The notes: a model not told the origin generated them from the sequence alone. A stretch of 64,000 nt of DNA from Chryseobacterium foetidum (GCF_025457425.1 NZ_JAMXIA010000001.1:3472001-3536000); one strand, 5' to 3'. Counted from the stretch's first letter, positions 8,852 to 18,264 are shown. Translations and numbers: made by a program.

Positions 8852-10028
8852 CTGTTTTTTCTACTTTTTGATTGTTTTTTTCTTTTCTTATATTAAAAAG
8901 CATTGCAAAATCCATTTGAGTCTGATCAAAAAATCCTTTCGGCCAATCAGATAATTCACCAAGTTCATTTATTGATATTGATTCTATTTTGGGTTGTATG
9001 TGATCCTCTTCTTGGCTGAAAAAATTGATTGTGACTGATTTTGTAGAAATTTCTTTTGTTGCAACAGATATTTGAACACCATTAATAAAATGATCGCTAT
9101 GTGTTTCAACAATTACGTTTACTCCTGCATTAGCAACCATAGCAAGAAATTTCCCAACTTTAGACTGAGCTGATGGATGGAGGTGAGCTTCAGGGTTTTC
9201 AACTATCATATAGCTTCCTTTTTTTGCAATCAATCCTGTAACCAAAATTGGTAAAACATAGCTGATACCAAATCCAATATTTGTTGCAATAGTTGAATCT
9301 CCTTTTGTATAAAAATTATCGACCTTTATTTGAGCAGAATGAGTTTCAGGATTATAAGAAGCTGAAATTGAAACACCAGGCATCAGTTCGCTTAGCCAAG
9401 CATTTACTTGTTGTTCCAAGCGTGGACTTTTTGATTTTTTGTTTCTTCTTATTTCTTCTATTTCAAAGGTGTAATTTGAATCGGTGTCAGCAATTAACTG
9501 TGCGACAAACTCCCCTTGAAATCCTGCATTTGGAAAGTCATAAAATTTTATGCCTTGGTTAATTCTTGGTCCAATTCTTTCAGCATTCAAATAATAAAAT
9601 TCTTGTAAGAACATACCATCCAAATTTATCAAGTGTTTATTATGAACTTCAATGGGTTTAAGGTGTAAGTTTGCTTTTTCATCAATATTGTAGACTACGT
9701 TAAAAGATTGTCTACTATTAATACCAATAGAAACAAAATCAGGCGAAGTATTTCGTGGAATTAGCATATAACTATTTCCAAGTGCCAGACAGTAAGAACC
9801 ATTCAATTCTACATCTAACCCATTTGTTTTTTCATATACATATCTTTTTCCATCACCTTTTTCCCAACTACCACAATGTTCAATCGTTCTTCTTAGAAAT
9901 AATAATGCTTGAATAACGGTACTTTTACCATTTCCATTAGCACCTGCCAAAATTGTCAATTTATTTAATGGGACTATTATATTCCTAAAACATTTAAAAT
10001 TTTCAATTTCTAAACTAAAACTGTCCAT
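8844..10028 (-). CDS. AAA (ABC-type) ATPase with DUF3696-like C-terminus
   Basis: A 394-residue SMC/RecF-like ATPase of the kind found in defence islands. Walker A is GANGNGKST at about residues 28-36. An ABC-signature-like stretch and the YMIVENPEAHLHPSAQS Walker B/D-loop region are followed by VNVIVETHSDHFINGV. The C-terminal part (ESISINELGELSDWPKGFF) matches the DUF3696 pattern of a tryptophan-proline-x-GFFD end. It overlaps the next gene by 8 bases and follows the DUF262 gene by 4 bases. The role is probably to sense DNA or phage and control the partner protein; that is inference from related ATPase-effector systems such as RloA- or AriA-type proteins, which are not identical to this one. 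Confidence 0.8.
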   Translation of the reverse strand: MDSFSLEIENFKCFRNIIVPLNKLTILAGANGNGKSTVIQALLFLRRTIEHCGSWEKGDGKRYVYEKTNGLDVELNGSYCLALGNSYMLIPRNTSPDFVSIGINSRQSFNVVYNIDEKANLHLKPIEVHNKHLINLDGMFLQEFYYLNAERIGPRINQGIKFYDFPNAGFQGEFVAQLIADTDSNYTFEIEEIRRNKKSKSPRLEQQVNAWLSELMPGVSISASYNPETHSAQIKVDNFYTKGDSTIATNIGFGISYVLPILVTGLIAKKGSYMIVENPEAHLHPSAQSKVGKFLAMVANAGVNVIVETHSDHFINGVQISVATKEISTKSVTINFFSQEEDHIQPKIESISINELGELSDWPKGFFDQTQMDFAMLFNIRKEKNNQKVEKTDE

Positions 10029-10032
10029 AAAA

Positions 10033-11391
10033 CTAATTATTTAAATTTTCATCAATTATATCCTTCACTTTATCAAAAACATAGAGCAAATTATTTTTAC
10101 CATTTGTTCCATAAGATAAAAAATTTAAAAAAGTTCTATCTTCATAAATATTTTCAGCTAAAGGCTCTAATAGAGCCTTTTCACTATTTAGACTACGTAT
10201 TTGATTATGATCATATCTAGCTAAAAACACAGACCAACTTACAAAAAGAGCTTTGTTAATTAATTGTTTATTTGCATTTGGATTTAAATCAACGGGTCTT
10301 ACCTTTCTAAAAGCATATTTTCGTCCAAATAAATATTCAGCATTTTTCATTGAGTTAGAAAATAATGAAACATATTTGCTTAGTTCGTTATAGTTTTGTT
10401 TTGATAGTTCTTCAGTTAAATCATCCAAGGAAGTATCCATATATCCATTATATTCTTCTATACTATTATAGTTTTCTATAAATCTATCAAACAAAATAAA
10501 CCTTAATGCAATTTCCTGATCATCCATTCTCGTGGGTTTGATACTTTTATCAGTAGCACTTTTAAATTCAGGAAGTTCAACCATTGCTTTTAACACATCG
10601 CGTAAACTATTAGTAGCTAAACAATTTCTTATCTCTTGATTATTTAGAGGTTTACCACCTGTATTAATTCTTCTAAATATATCATATTTAACTTTTGGAG
10701 GAGAAGACGGATCAATTACATTAACAGAAAATTGTGTCTGATTAAACCATCTAAAGTATTTGGGGTCTAATCCCGCCTTTCCTTCATCGCTTCTGTAATA
10801 TTTACCGCCACAGCTCTCCTCAAGATATTCCAAATTTCTTAGTGAGAATTTATTATCCATAAATTCCTTGATTGTTGTTAGACGCTGCAGACCATCAACA
10901 ATTGTTATTCTGCCCTCGTCGTCTTCCGAGAAATAAAACATAGGAAGTGGTATTCTTAACAGAATTGACTCTATTAATCTCGACTTCTGCGCACTGTTCC
11001 AAACAAAATTTCTTTGAAAATCTGGGGATAAATCAATATCTCTATCATCAATCATATCAGATATCAGACGTAAACTAAATGACTTTGCGTGAACTTTGAT
11101 TTCTTCGGGATTAAACGGACTATGTTCTTCCGGTATGGCACTTTCTGTATTTTCAGTTCCAGATTGCTCAGATTCTATTAAATCTAAAACTAATTTATCC
11201 AACTTGGAAGACAATACAACATCATCTTCATTCAAATCAGTGTTCTTATCAGTGATAACGAATATATTATTTTCTATATAACCTTTTAGCCATACTACAT
11301 CTTCATTATCTTTAAATTCAAAATGATTGTCTTCTAATTTAAAAGCATTAACAAATATTGACGTTCCATCTAAAATATTTAATTCTATCAT
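10033..11391 (-). CDS. DUF262 (ParB/GmrS-like) protein, no HNH domain seen
   Basis: A 452-residue protein whose middle carries a DUF262 domain: DRDIDLSPDFQRNFVW, then RIPLPMFYF, then VDGLQRLTTI with the DGxQR nucleotide-binding motif at about 166-170 (DGLQR instead of the common DGQQR). The first 95 residues are an acidic extension with no family I recognise. A DUF1524 HNH nuclease, which would make it a GmrSD-type type IV restriction enzyme, is not seen in the C-terminus. It sits between hsdS and the ATPase gene with gaps of 22 and 4 bases, so it is part of the operon. A nuclease-less DUF262 protein here suggests a sensor or NTPase role; this is inference. Confidence 0.8.
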   Translation of the reverse strand: MIELNILDGTSIFVNAFKLEDNHFEFKDNEDVVWLKGYIENNIFVITDKNTDLNEDDVVLSSKLDKLVLDLIESEQSGTENTESAIPEEHSPFNPEEIKVHAKSFSLRLISDMIDDRDIDLSPDFQRNFVWNSAQKSRLIESILLRIPLPMFYFSEDDEGRITIVDGLQRLTTIKEFMDNKFSLRNLEYLEESCGGKYYRSDEGKAGLDPKYFRWFNQTQFSVNVIDPSSPPKVKYDIFRRINTGGKPLNNQEIRNCLATNSLRDVLKAMVELPEFKSATDKSIKPTRMDDQEIALRFILFDRFIENYNSIEEYNGYMDTSLDDLTEELSKQNYNELSKYVSLFSNSMKNAEYLFGRKYAFRKVRPVDLNPNANKQLINKALFVSWSVFLARYDHNQIRSLNSEKALLEPLAENIYEDRTFLNFLSYGTNGKNNLLYVFDKVKDIIDENLNN

Positions 11392-11413
11392 TAGTAATTG
11401 ATTTTTTTCAAAT

Positions 11414-12709
11414 TTAATTAATTTTCACCTTCCCCGTTACCACATTATCGATCAGCACCGTTTTATACTCCTTCAGCTTTTCTATTTCCTGCTCTTTCAG
11501 CGTGATGACTTTGGCGATTTTTTCGTTGATATTTAATATGTAATCCGAAATTTCATTAATTTCTTCTTCGCTAGACGGAATTAGAACTGAAAAACCAAGG
11601 ATTTTGGTTTCAGAAATTGTTGGTATAGTACTTCCAATCACATTTCTTTCAACCTGCAATTGAAATATATCGCTTTTTAAAAGTTCATACAAATAATCAG
11701 CTTTAATTTGGATTTTCTTCAAAACTAAAAGCTGAGGATTAATTGTAGCTTTTTGAGGCAAATTTTTAACGATGCCAATTTTACCATAGGTTGAGCCTGT
11801 TTTAACAATTAGTATGTCGTTCTCTCTAATTTTAATTTCTGGAGATTCGTTATACTTAAACCACGACAAATAAGAATTACTATTGAATTCCATATTCGTT
11901 TCTTTGATATTTGATGGACTAATCGTTATTGCCCCATCTCCCTCATCAACTAAATCAGCAGTGGTATATCCTCTAAATCCAATTCTACCAAAAGCTGTAC
12001 AAAATGACTTCAACTTCCTCACCTCCCAATGCTCCGGAATTTCCCCAATCCAATCCACACCGCTGTCTTTGAGTTTTACGGTATCATCCAAACCTTTGGT
12101 AACTGCCTTTTGGATGAGGATTTGGCGGCGTTCTTTCAGCAGTTCTATTTCTGTTTGCTTGTTGGCAATCGTTTGGTCTATTTTGGCGGTTTTGTCATCT
12201 AGAAAGGTGGCGATAGTTTGCTGTTCGGAAAGTGGTGGAATCGGAGTATAAGAATATTTCAATTCTTCATAACTGATGTTTTTACCTTCTCTAATTCCAA
12301 CAATACTTAGCTGTAGTTCAGCAATGAATGCTTTGCTTTTAAAAAGAAATTTAAAGTAATTATCATTAATTTCTTTTTGAGATTTTAATACAGTGTAGGC
12401 AGGACTTATTATTCCTTCATATTCAGAATATTCTAATCCTCCTTCAAAAGACCTCAAGCTTATTGCGAAATCACCTTTACAGATAACTTTGAAAGATTCT
12501 AAATTTCCGGTAGGCATAACCATTCGGCTTTCTACCATACTTCTTGGAATCACTCCTTTATCTTGAGTTACAGAAAGCAACTCCAAGTCTGGTTTATTTT
12601 TTACTGAAACATCTTTAAATAAAAACTTTAATTTTAAAATCTCCCATTTATCAGGAATCTCCCCAATCCAGTCCACGCCGCTTTCTTTGTATTTTTCGTA
12701 TCGCTGCAT
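11414..12709 (-). CDS. hsdS: Type I restriction specificity subunit HsdS
   Basis: The DNA-recognition subunit shared by the methylase and restriction complexes. It has 431 residues and two target-recognition domains. Each half starts with the same conserved block (SGVDWIGEIPDKWEILKLK near the N-terminus and SGVDWIGEIPEHWEVRKLK near residue 215) and ends in a coiled coil (around 165-210 and the C-terminus, EKAKVITLKEQEIEKLKEYK-like). The duplication is also visible at DNA level. It lies 3 bases after hsdM. No homopolymer or inverted second hsdS copy is present in the window, so shufflon-type switching is not indicated here. Confidence 0.93.
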   Translation of the reverse strand: MQRYEKYKESGVDWIGEIPDKWEILKLKFLFKDVSVKNKPDLELLSVTQDKGVIPRSMVESRMVMPTGNLESFKVICKGDFAISLRSFEGGLEYSEYEGIISPAYTVLKSQKEINDNYFKFLFKSKAFIAELQLSIVGIREGKNISYEELKYSYTPIPPLSEQQTIATFLDDKTAKIDQTIANKQTEIELLKERRQILIQKAVTKGLDDTVKLKDSGVDWIGEIPEHWEVRKLKSFCTAFGRIGFRGYTTADLVDEGDGAITISPSNIKETNMEFNSNSYLSWFKYNESPEIKIRENDILIVKTGSTYGKIGIVKNLPQKATINPQLLVLKKIQIKADYLYELLKSDIFQLQVERNVIGSTIPTISETKILGFSVLIPSSEEEINEISDYILNINEKIAKVITLKEQEIEKLKEYKTVLIDNVVTGKVKIN

Positions 12710-12712
12710 CGT

Positions 12713-15064
12713 CTAAAAATTTAAGATTTCAGCCAGCAATCCGTCGCCTTCCTGTTCCAACGCCAAAATATCTTTGGTCACATCTTCCAGACTGCGCAAT
12801 GGGGCAGGTTGGTAAAAATATTTATTGAAGCTCAGCTCATAGCCAATCTTTACAGAATCCAAAGCAATCCAGCTTTCTTCGGCATAAGGTTTTACTTCTC
12901 GTAAGAAATAATCCTGTATGTTTTCTTTCAGCGGTATGCTTTCGCTGTCGCGTAAATCACTTTCGGTTTCATAGACCGTGTATTCGCCTTTTTTATCGGT
13001 AGCAAAATAGCCGTAGTAAGCAAGGTCTTTTTCTGTACAACCTAAATAATCAAGCAAATCCGTCAGTTTCTGTCCGCTCAGTTTTTCTGTTTTCTTAACG
13101 ACTTTATCAGCTTCGGCATCATACCAGCTTACGGTATCTAAAATCTGTTTTTTTTCCGAAGCAGACAGTTTGGTTTTGTCGCCTTTCAACACTTCATCCA
13201 CCTTGCTGCCAAATTCATTGAAGTTGTTATAAACCTCTGTTCCCAAAACTTCCATCAGGCGAACCGCCGTTTGGTACAGGCCATCCTGTTTTTCCCAGCT
13301 TTCTTTTTTCAGAAATGCAGACAGCTGTTTTGCATTGATGTTGAGGTCCTGCTTTTCGGCAAGGTCTTCAATTTCTTTTTTATGTTTTTCCAAACCTGCA
13401 TATACTTCCATTCCGTATTTCTCATACAGTTCTTTGGAAAATACAGGTTGTGTCTTATCCCATTTCAAGGCTTCAATTTTCTCTTGGGTAAACTGGGATT
13501 TTAAGCGTTTCGGTCTTTCGATATTGACTTTGTAATAGCCAAAATCGGCATTCTCAAAAACTTTGCTTCCGATATTTCCGGTATCTTTTTTATCTAGTGT
13601 TGAAAGCTCTAAATAACAGTTCAGAATTTCTTGAATATGTTGTTTCGTCAGTTCACAGTTTTTGTTACCGAGATTTTTTCTGAGTTTCTGATACATTTCA
13701 CTCGCATCAATCAACTGTACTTTCCCTTTGCGGTTAGCGGGTTTGTTGTTGCTGAGAATCCAGATGTACGTGGTAATGCCTGTGTTGTAAAAAATATTAT
13801 TCGGCAACTGGATAATCACATCCAGCAAATCATTTTCAATAATGTAGCGTCTGATATTGCTTTCGCCACCGCCTGCATCGCCGGTAAACAGACTCGAGCC
13901 ATTGTGTACCGAGGCAATACGGCTTCCGATGGTATTTTTGTTTGTAATGGCTTTCATTTTATCCACCATTTCCATCAGGAAGAGCAATTGTCCGTCGCTG
14001 CTTCTCGGCACGGCATCGGCATCTTCTTCTTCGCCCCAGTAATTTTTCAGTTTAATGAGAAAACGGTTGTCGATAACATCTTTTCCGTCTTTAATGTATT
14101 TCTGTTCACTCGCCCAGCTTTTTCCATAAGGCGGATTCGACAGCATAAAGTCGAATTTCGTTCCGGCAAATTCATCTGTAGAAAGTGTAGAACCAACCTT
14201 GATATGTTCAGGGTCTTTGCCCTTAATCATCATATCCGATTTACAGATGGCGTAGGTTTCGTCATTCACTTCCTTCCCAAAAAGATACACCGATGTATTG
14301 GTCGCTTTGATTTCGCCCTCTTCATCGGTAATGAACAGTTCAGATTCTGTCAGCATTCCACCCGTTCCGCAAGCAGGGTCATAAATGGTAATCACCGATG
14401 GTATTTTATCTTTAATCGGGTCAAAAACCATATGCGTCATCAGGTCGATAACTTCCCTCGGCGTATAGTGTTCTCCAGCTTCCTCGTTATTTTCTTCATT
14501 AAATTTCCGGATCAGTTCCTCAAAAACATAACCCATTCCCAAATTGGTTAGCGCAGGAATTTTTCTTCCGGCAGTATCCAGTTTTTCAAAAGGCGTCAAA
14601 TTGATATCCGGCGAAGTGAATTTCTCCAAAACATCCAGCAACACATCTTTGTTCGCCATATGCTTGATTTGCGCCCGAAGCTTGAACATCTCAATAATTT
14701 CCTGCACATTGGCACTGAAACCATTAAGGTAATCTTCAAAATTCCCCAACAAAATCTGCTGGCTGTTAGTAGCCGAACCGTGAAGACTTTGCAGTGTCCA
14801 TTCGCTGGTATTATAGAATACGTACTTGGAAGCAGCGGTCATTCCTTTGTCGTCCCATTCGGTAAACTTCATTGTTTCCTTCTGGAAAGCGACTTCTTCT
14901 AAAACGTGTTGTTTGGTAGGTTCCAACAAAGCATCCAGTCTTCGCAAAACAACCATTGGCAGGATGACATCCCTATATTTTCCTCTTACATAGACGTCTC
15001 TTAGGCAGTCATCGGCAATACTCCAGATGAAGGAGACGAGTTTATTGTGTACAGCGTGGTTCAT
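12713..15064 (-). CDS. hsdM: Type I N6-adenine methyltransferase subunit HsdM
   Basis: Methylates adenine in the HsdS target. It has 783 residues, longer than classical HsdM of about 500, because of an extended C-terminal part after the catalytic core (about 600-783), a form common in Bacteroidota. An N-terminal HsdM_N helical domain is at 1-140, the AdoMet motif I YDPACGTGGM is near 229, and the catalytic NPPYGKSW is near 310. It is the first core gene of the operon. The + strand 306-codon ORF inside it (13631-14551) is a shadow. Confidence 0.95.
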   Translation of the reverse strand: MNHAVHNKLVSFIWSIADDCLRDVYVRGKYRDVILPMVVLRRLDALLEPTKQHVLEEVAFQKETMKFTEWDDKGMTAASKYVFYNTSEWTLQSLHGSATNSQQILLGNFEDYLNGFSANVQEIIEMFKLRAQIKHMANKDVLLDVLEKFTSPDINLTPFEKLDTAGRKIPALTNLGMGYVFEELIRKFNEENNEEAGEHYTPREVIDLMTHMVFDPIKDKIPSVITIYDPACGTGGMLTESELFITDEEGEIKATNTSVYLFGKEVNDETYAICKSDMMIKGKDPEHIKVGSTLSTDEFAGTKFDFMLSNPPYGKSWASEQKYIKDGKDVIDNRFLIKLKNYWGEEEDADAVPRSSDGQLLFLMEMVDKMKAITNKNTIGSRIASVHNGSSLFTGDAGGGESNIRRYIIENDLLDVIIQLPNNIFYNTGITTYIWILSNNKPANRKGKVQLIDASEMYQKLRKNLGNKNCELTKQHIQEILNCYLELSTLDKKDTGNIGSKVFENADFGYYKVNIERPKRLKSQFTQEKIEALKWDKTQPVFSKELYEKYGMEVYAGLEKHKKEIEDLAEKQDLNINAKQLSAFLKKESWEKQDGLYQTAVRLMEVLGTEVYNNFNEFGSKVDEVLKGDKTKLSASEKKQILDTVSWYDAEADKVVKKTEKLSGQKLTDLLDYLGCTEKDLAYYGYFATDKKGEYTVYETESDLRDSESIPLKENIQDYFLREVKPYAEESWIALDSVKIGYELSFNKYFYQPAPLRSLEDVTKDILALEQEGDGLLAEILNF

Positions 15065-15083
15065 TTAATTGTATATCATTATA

Positions 15084-15105
15084 AGCACTCGATTCAAAGA
15101 GTGCT
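15084..15105 (-). promoter_or_regulatory. Hairpin between the 84-aa gene and hsdM
   Basis: Perfect 7-bp inverted repeat AGCACTC / GAGTGCT with 8-base loop, in the 51-base gap ahead of hsdM. There is no T-run on the minus strand, so it is a weak terminator at best; it may be a regulatory palindrome for the restriction operon. Confidence 0.4.
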
Positions 15106-15115
15106 GTTTCATTTG

Positions 15116-15370
15116 TTAATCTTTACTGTCCTGCCACATCTGCACCCATTCCTCAAAATAGGCACGCAGACTGTCAGAAGTTTGAATATAGTATTTTACA
15201 GGATCATTTGCAAACGATTTGAGTTCCGTTTCATGAGTTTCTTCATTGTAGATGGGTAGAAATATATTGTTTAATTCAAAAATAAGATTGCCTCCCTGTT
15301 TGAGGAACTCCATATGAATGGCTTTTACGTCAAGAAGATCTATGGCAATACCGCCGTTATGCATGATCAT
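15116..15370 (-). CDS. Small hypothetical protein upstream of hsdM (84 aa)
   Basis: An 84-residue soluble acidic protein beginning MIMHNGGIAIDLLDVKAIH and ending EEWVQMWQDSKD. I do not recognise a family and see no helix-turn-helix, so it is not an obvious controller protein. It precedes hsdM in the same orientation with only a hairpin between. It could be the first gene of the restriction operon or an independent gene. Confidence 0.5.
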   Translation of the reverse strand: MIMHNGGIAIDLLDVKAIHMEFLKQGGNLIFELNNIFLPIYNEETHETELKSFANDPVKYYIQTSDSLRAYFEEWVQMWQDSKD

Positions 15371-15449
15371 AGCTTAGTTTTTATATTGAGAAATCAAAGA
15401 TAATTAAAAATTCATTTTCACCATTGAGGGAAAGCTGAAATCAGAAACT

Positions 15450-16343
15450 TTATCCATTTATAAAATCTTTAATCAACCCCAACAATTCCTCCTCATTCAT
15501 TACCGCAATACTCAAAGCAGAAATCTTTTCCATTTTCTTCGGACCAGCTCCGGTGCCTACCAGTACCAGATCTGTATTTTTTGAGATACTCGTGTTAATA
15601 TCTGCACCGCAGTCAAATAAAATCTGGGCTAACCTGTTTCGCTGTTTCGGAAAGGCAGAAAACTCTCCGGTAATCACCACTTTTTTAGAATAGAAATAGT
15701 GATTTTCATACTTGGGTTTTTCAGCAGGATAAATCAGTGAAGAGTCAATCTTCTTGAATGAAAAAGTGTTGGTGAAAAAATCTGTTTTTGAACTTTCTTT
15801 TTTCACTTTATGATCAGGCATAAAGCGGTTGTTCAGCTTAAAAAACTGATTCATCTTCAGGAAAATAAATCCACAGACTTCAGCATCATACTGAGCATTA
15901 TGATGTTGGTTTTCACTGAAATTCAGACTGAACAGTTCGGCTACGGTAGATAATTTGTGATTATTCAGGTAGGGAAACAGCTGTTTTGAAAGCTGTAGAG
16001 TACAGATGCCATGATAATCGGGTAGGGTCATTCCATAAAAACGAAACAGACTTTCCAGAATCGGAAACTCTACCGTACATCCATTGTGTGCAACAACAGT
16101 TTCACCCTTGATATACTGTCGGATTACATTCCACACTTCTGGAAATGCCGGAGCATTACACGTGTCTTCCGCAGTCAGTCCGTGAATCGAACTGTGAAGA
16201 GCCAGATAAACATTATCAGGTGGCTGCACCAGATAATTTTTGGAATAAATAATGCTTCCGTTTTCAAATACCGCAATCCCGATACTGCAGACCGAACAGG
16301 AATCATTGTTGGCTTTTTCAAAGTCTATAGAGGTAAATCTCAT
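15450..16343 (-). CDS. DnaQ-like 3'-5' exonuclease with C-terminal BRCT domain
   Basis: A 297-residue protein with an N-terminal DEDDh exonuclease domain like the epsilon subunit of DNA polymerase III and a C-terminal BRCT domain like that of DNA ligase. Exo motifs: DFEKA (Exo I, residues 7-11), VVAHNGCTVEFPIL (Exo II), and HNAQYDAEVCG with the H-x4-D pair (Exo III). The BRCT region is about 215-297 (KKVVITGEFSAFPKQRNRLA, then TDLVLVGTGAGPKKM). This architecture is known in bacteria and probably acts in DNA repair. It stands alone, with the palindromic repeat array upstream. Confidence 0.85.
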   Translation of the reverse strand: MRFTSIDFEKANNDSCSVCSIGIAVFENGSIIYSKNYLVQPPDNVYLALHSSIHGLTAEDTCNAPAFPEVWNVIRQYIKGETVVAHNGCTVEFPILESLFRFYGMTLPDYHGICTLQLSKQLFPYLNNHKLSTVAELFSLNFSENQHHNAQYDAEVCGFIFLKMNQFFKLNNRFMPDHKVKKESSKTDFFTNTFSFKKIDSSLIYPAEKPKYENHYFYSKKVVITGEFSAFPKQRNRLAQILFDCGADINTSISKNTDLVLVGTGAGPKKMEKISALSIAVMNEEELLGLIKDFING

Positions 16344-16533
16344 CGTTTAGTTTTCAGTTTTTTCAAATGTAAATAAAAAAACACAACGCCTTTTACGTGA
16401 ATCCCCATTTACGCCAAATCTTTTAAAATTAATCTTAAAACTAACGAATAGGTTATCCATTATTTCGCATAGATGCCTACGGCATGACAAATTGGCTGCA
16501 GATAAATTTTAAGAAGTATAGTGAAACAACCTC

Positions 16534-17078
16534 CGTCAGTTCGAGTGTTTTTCGCAGCGCAGCGTAGAAAAATGTATCGAGAACCAGTGAACAGACGACC
16601 CTTTTGTTAAACACAAACTTCTCGATACGGTTTTCTTCAAAAACCTACTCGAAGTGACGCGACCATCAAAACATTGAATATCCGCGCGTCAGTTCGAGTG
16701 TTTTTCGCAGCAAAGCGGAGAAAAATGTATCGAGAACCAGTGAACGAACGAAACTTTTGTAAAACAACAACTTCTGGATACGGTTTTTGTCAAAACCTAC
16801 TCAAAGTGACGCTACCATCAAAATATTGAATATCCGCGCGTCAGTTCGAGTGTTTTTCGCAGCGCAGCGTAGAAAAATGTATCGAGAACCAGTGAACAGA
16901 CGACCCTTTTGTTATACACAAACTTCTCGATACGGTTTTCTTCAAAAACCTACTCGAAGTGACGCTACCATCAAAATATTGAATATCCGCGCGTCAGTTC
17001 GAGTGTTTTTTGCAGCATAGCGGAGAAAAATGTATCGAGAACCAGTGAACAAACAACCTTTTTGTAAAACAACACTTC
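16534..17078 (+). repeat. Palindromic element array, left block (copies 1-3 and half of 4)
   Basis: Copies at 16534-16659, 16687-16811 and 16839-16964, each about 126 bp, plus the left half of a fourth at 16992-17078. Each starts CGTCAGTTCGAGT and ends ACTCGAAGTGACG, which are inverted repeats with one mismatch; inside are the further inverted pair TATCGAGAA / TTCTCGATA. Copies are separated by about 27 bases, also conserved (ATCAAAATATTGAATATCCG), so the full period is about 152 bp. The fourth copy is broken off after its centre, just before the GIY-YIG gene. Confidence 0.93.
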
Positions 17079-17111
17079 TAAAATATCTGTAAAATTTTAT
17101 TATTTTTAGAT

Positions 17112-17405
17112 ATGCAAATTTCATTTGTTTATATATTACTCTGCTCCGATAACACTTACTACACTGGTGTAACCGAAAATGTTTACAAACGTTTTGATGA
17201 GCATCAGGACGGAAAACATTTTGGTTCATACACTTATTCACGACGTCCGTTACAATTGGTCTATTTTTGTCAGTTCATGGATATTGAAATGGCGATTGCA
17301 TTTGAGAAAAAAATCAAGAAATGGTCACATGCTAAGAAAAAAACTCTAATTGAAGGAAGATATGACGATCTACCTAATCTCGCAAAAAAGAAGTTTGATA
17401 AATAA
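17112..17405 (+). CDS. GIY-YIG nuclease family protein (UvrC/YhbQ-like)
   Basis: A 97-residue stand-alone GIY-YIG endonuclease domain. Visible motifs: VYILLCSDNTYYTG (the GIY and YIG equivalents), the conserved Arg in VYKRFDEH, and the metal-binding Glu in AFEKKIKKWSHAKK. Such small proteins are abundant in Bacteroidota and their biological role is mostly unknown. Here the gene lies inside an array of palindromic elements and replaces the right arm of one of them, which suggests a link between nuclease and repeat. The start ATG at 17112 follows the half element by about 30 bases. Composition resembles that of neighbouring chromosomal genes. Confidence 0.88.
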   Translation: MQISFVYILLCSDNTYYTGVTENVYKRFDEHQDGKHFGSYTYSRRPLQLVYFCQFMDIEMAIAFEKKIKKWSHAKKKTLIEGRYDDLPNLAKKKFDK

Positions 17406-17446
17406 TTCATCAACAGCCGCTAACATCACAGTATTGATTCCCCACG

Positions 17447-18026
17447 TCAGTTCGAGTGTTTTTCGCAGCGCAGCGTAGAAAAATGTATCGAGAACCAGTG
17501 AACAGACGACCCTTTTGTTAAACACAAACTTCTCGATACGGTTTTCTTCAAAAACCTACTCGAAGTGACGCCACCGTCACTACATCGATTTCTACGTCAG
17601 TTCGAGTGTTTTTCGCAGCACAGCGGAGAAAAATGTCTCGAGAACCAGTGAACAGACGACCGCTTTGTAAAACAACAACTTCTCGATACGGTTTTCTTCA
17701 AAAACCTACTCGAAGTGACGCGACCATCAAAATATTGAATATCCGCGCGTCAGTTCGAGTGTTTTTCGCAGCATAGCGGAGAAAAATGTATCGAGAACCA
17801 GTGAACAGACGACCCTTTTGTTAAACACAAACTTCTTGATACGGTTTTCTTCAAAAACCTACTCGAAATGACGCTGCCATCAAAATATTGAATATCCGCG
17901 CGTCAGTTCGAGTGTTTTTCGCAGCGCAGCGTAGAAAAATGTATCGAGAACCAGTGAATAAGCGATAATTTCGTAAAACAACAACTTCCCGATAAGGTTT
18001 TATGTCAAAACCTACTCGAAGTGACG
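17447..18026 (+). repeat. Palindromic element array, right block (copies 5-8)
   Basis: Four more copies of the same element: 17447-17570, 17595-17720, 17748-17873 and 17901-18026. The terminal inverted repeats are intact in all, with single changes (ACTCGAAATGACG in copy 7). The centres vary more than the arms. ORFs of 75-100 codons through these copies are repeat artefacts. The following 238 bases up to the DKNYY gene hold nothing I can name. Confidence 0.93.
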
Positions 18027-18264
18027 ATACCGTCATTACAGGGAATTTTACGTTAGTAAGAATATCATTCAGATCAGAGAAATAGCTATCAGGAAACATT
18101 TCTAAATCAGTTAAACAATTTTTTCAAATTGCATTCGATCAACTGAGAATAGTACAGAACGGTGCCCACATTTCCCACCGTATATCTACATATCAGGGTC
18201 GTGGAAAAAGAAAATGTTTTATGTAACATTTGTTTTGAGATTTATAATTTAAAAAGAACAGGGA

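Noticed and set aside
13631-14551. 306-codon frame opposite hsdM
   Set aside because: It lies entirely antisense to a well-supported hsdM including its catalytic motifs; the translation shows no domain.
5045-15064. Phase-variable restriction system
   Set aside because: No homopolymer tract in a start region, no second hsdS and no recombinase gene in the window.
16787-17241. Frames of 77-99 codons through the palindromic elements, and a similar one at 17851-18099
   Set aside because: They consist of element sequence and overlap a real nuclease gene; the recurring peptide comes from the repeat.
16534-18026. CRISPR-like array
   Set aside because: The long 126-bp units are palindromic and the 27-bp spacers are conserved, not unique; no cas genes nearby.
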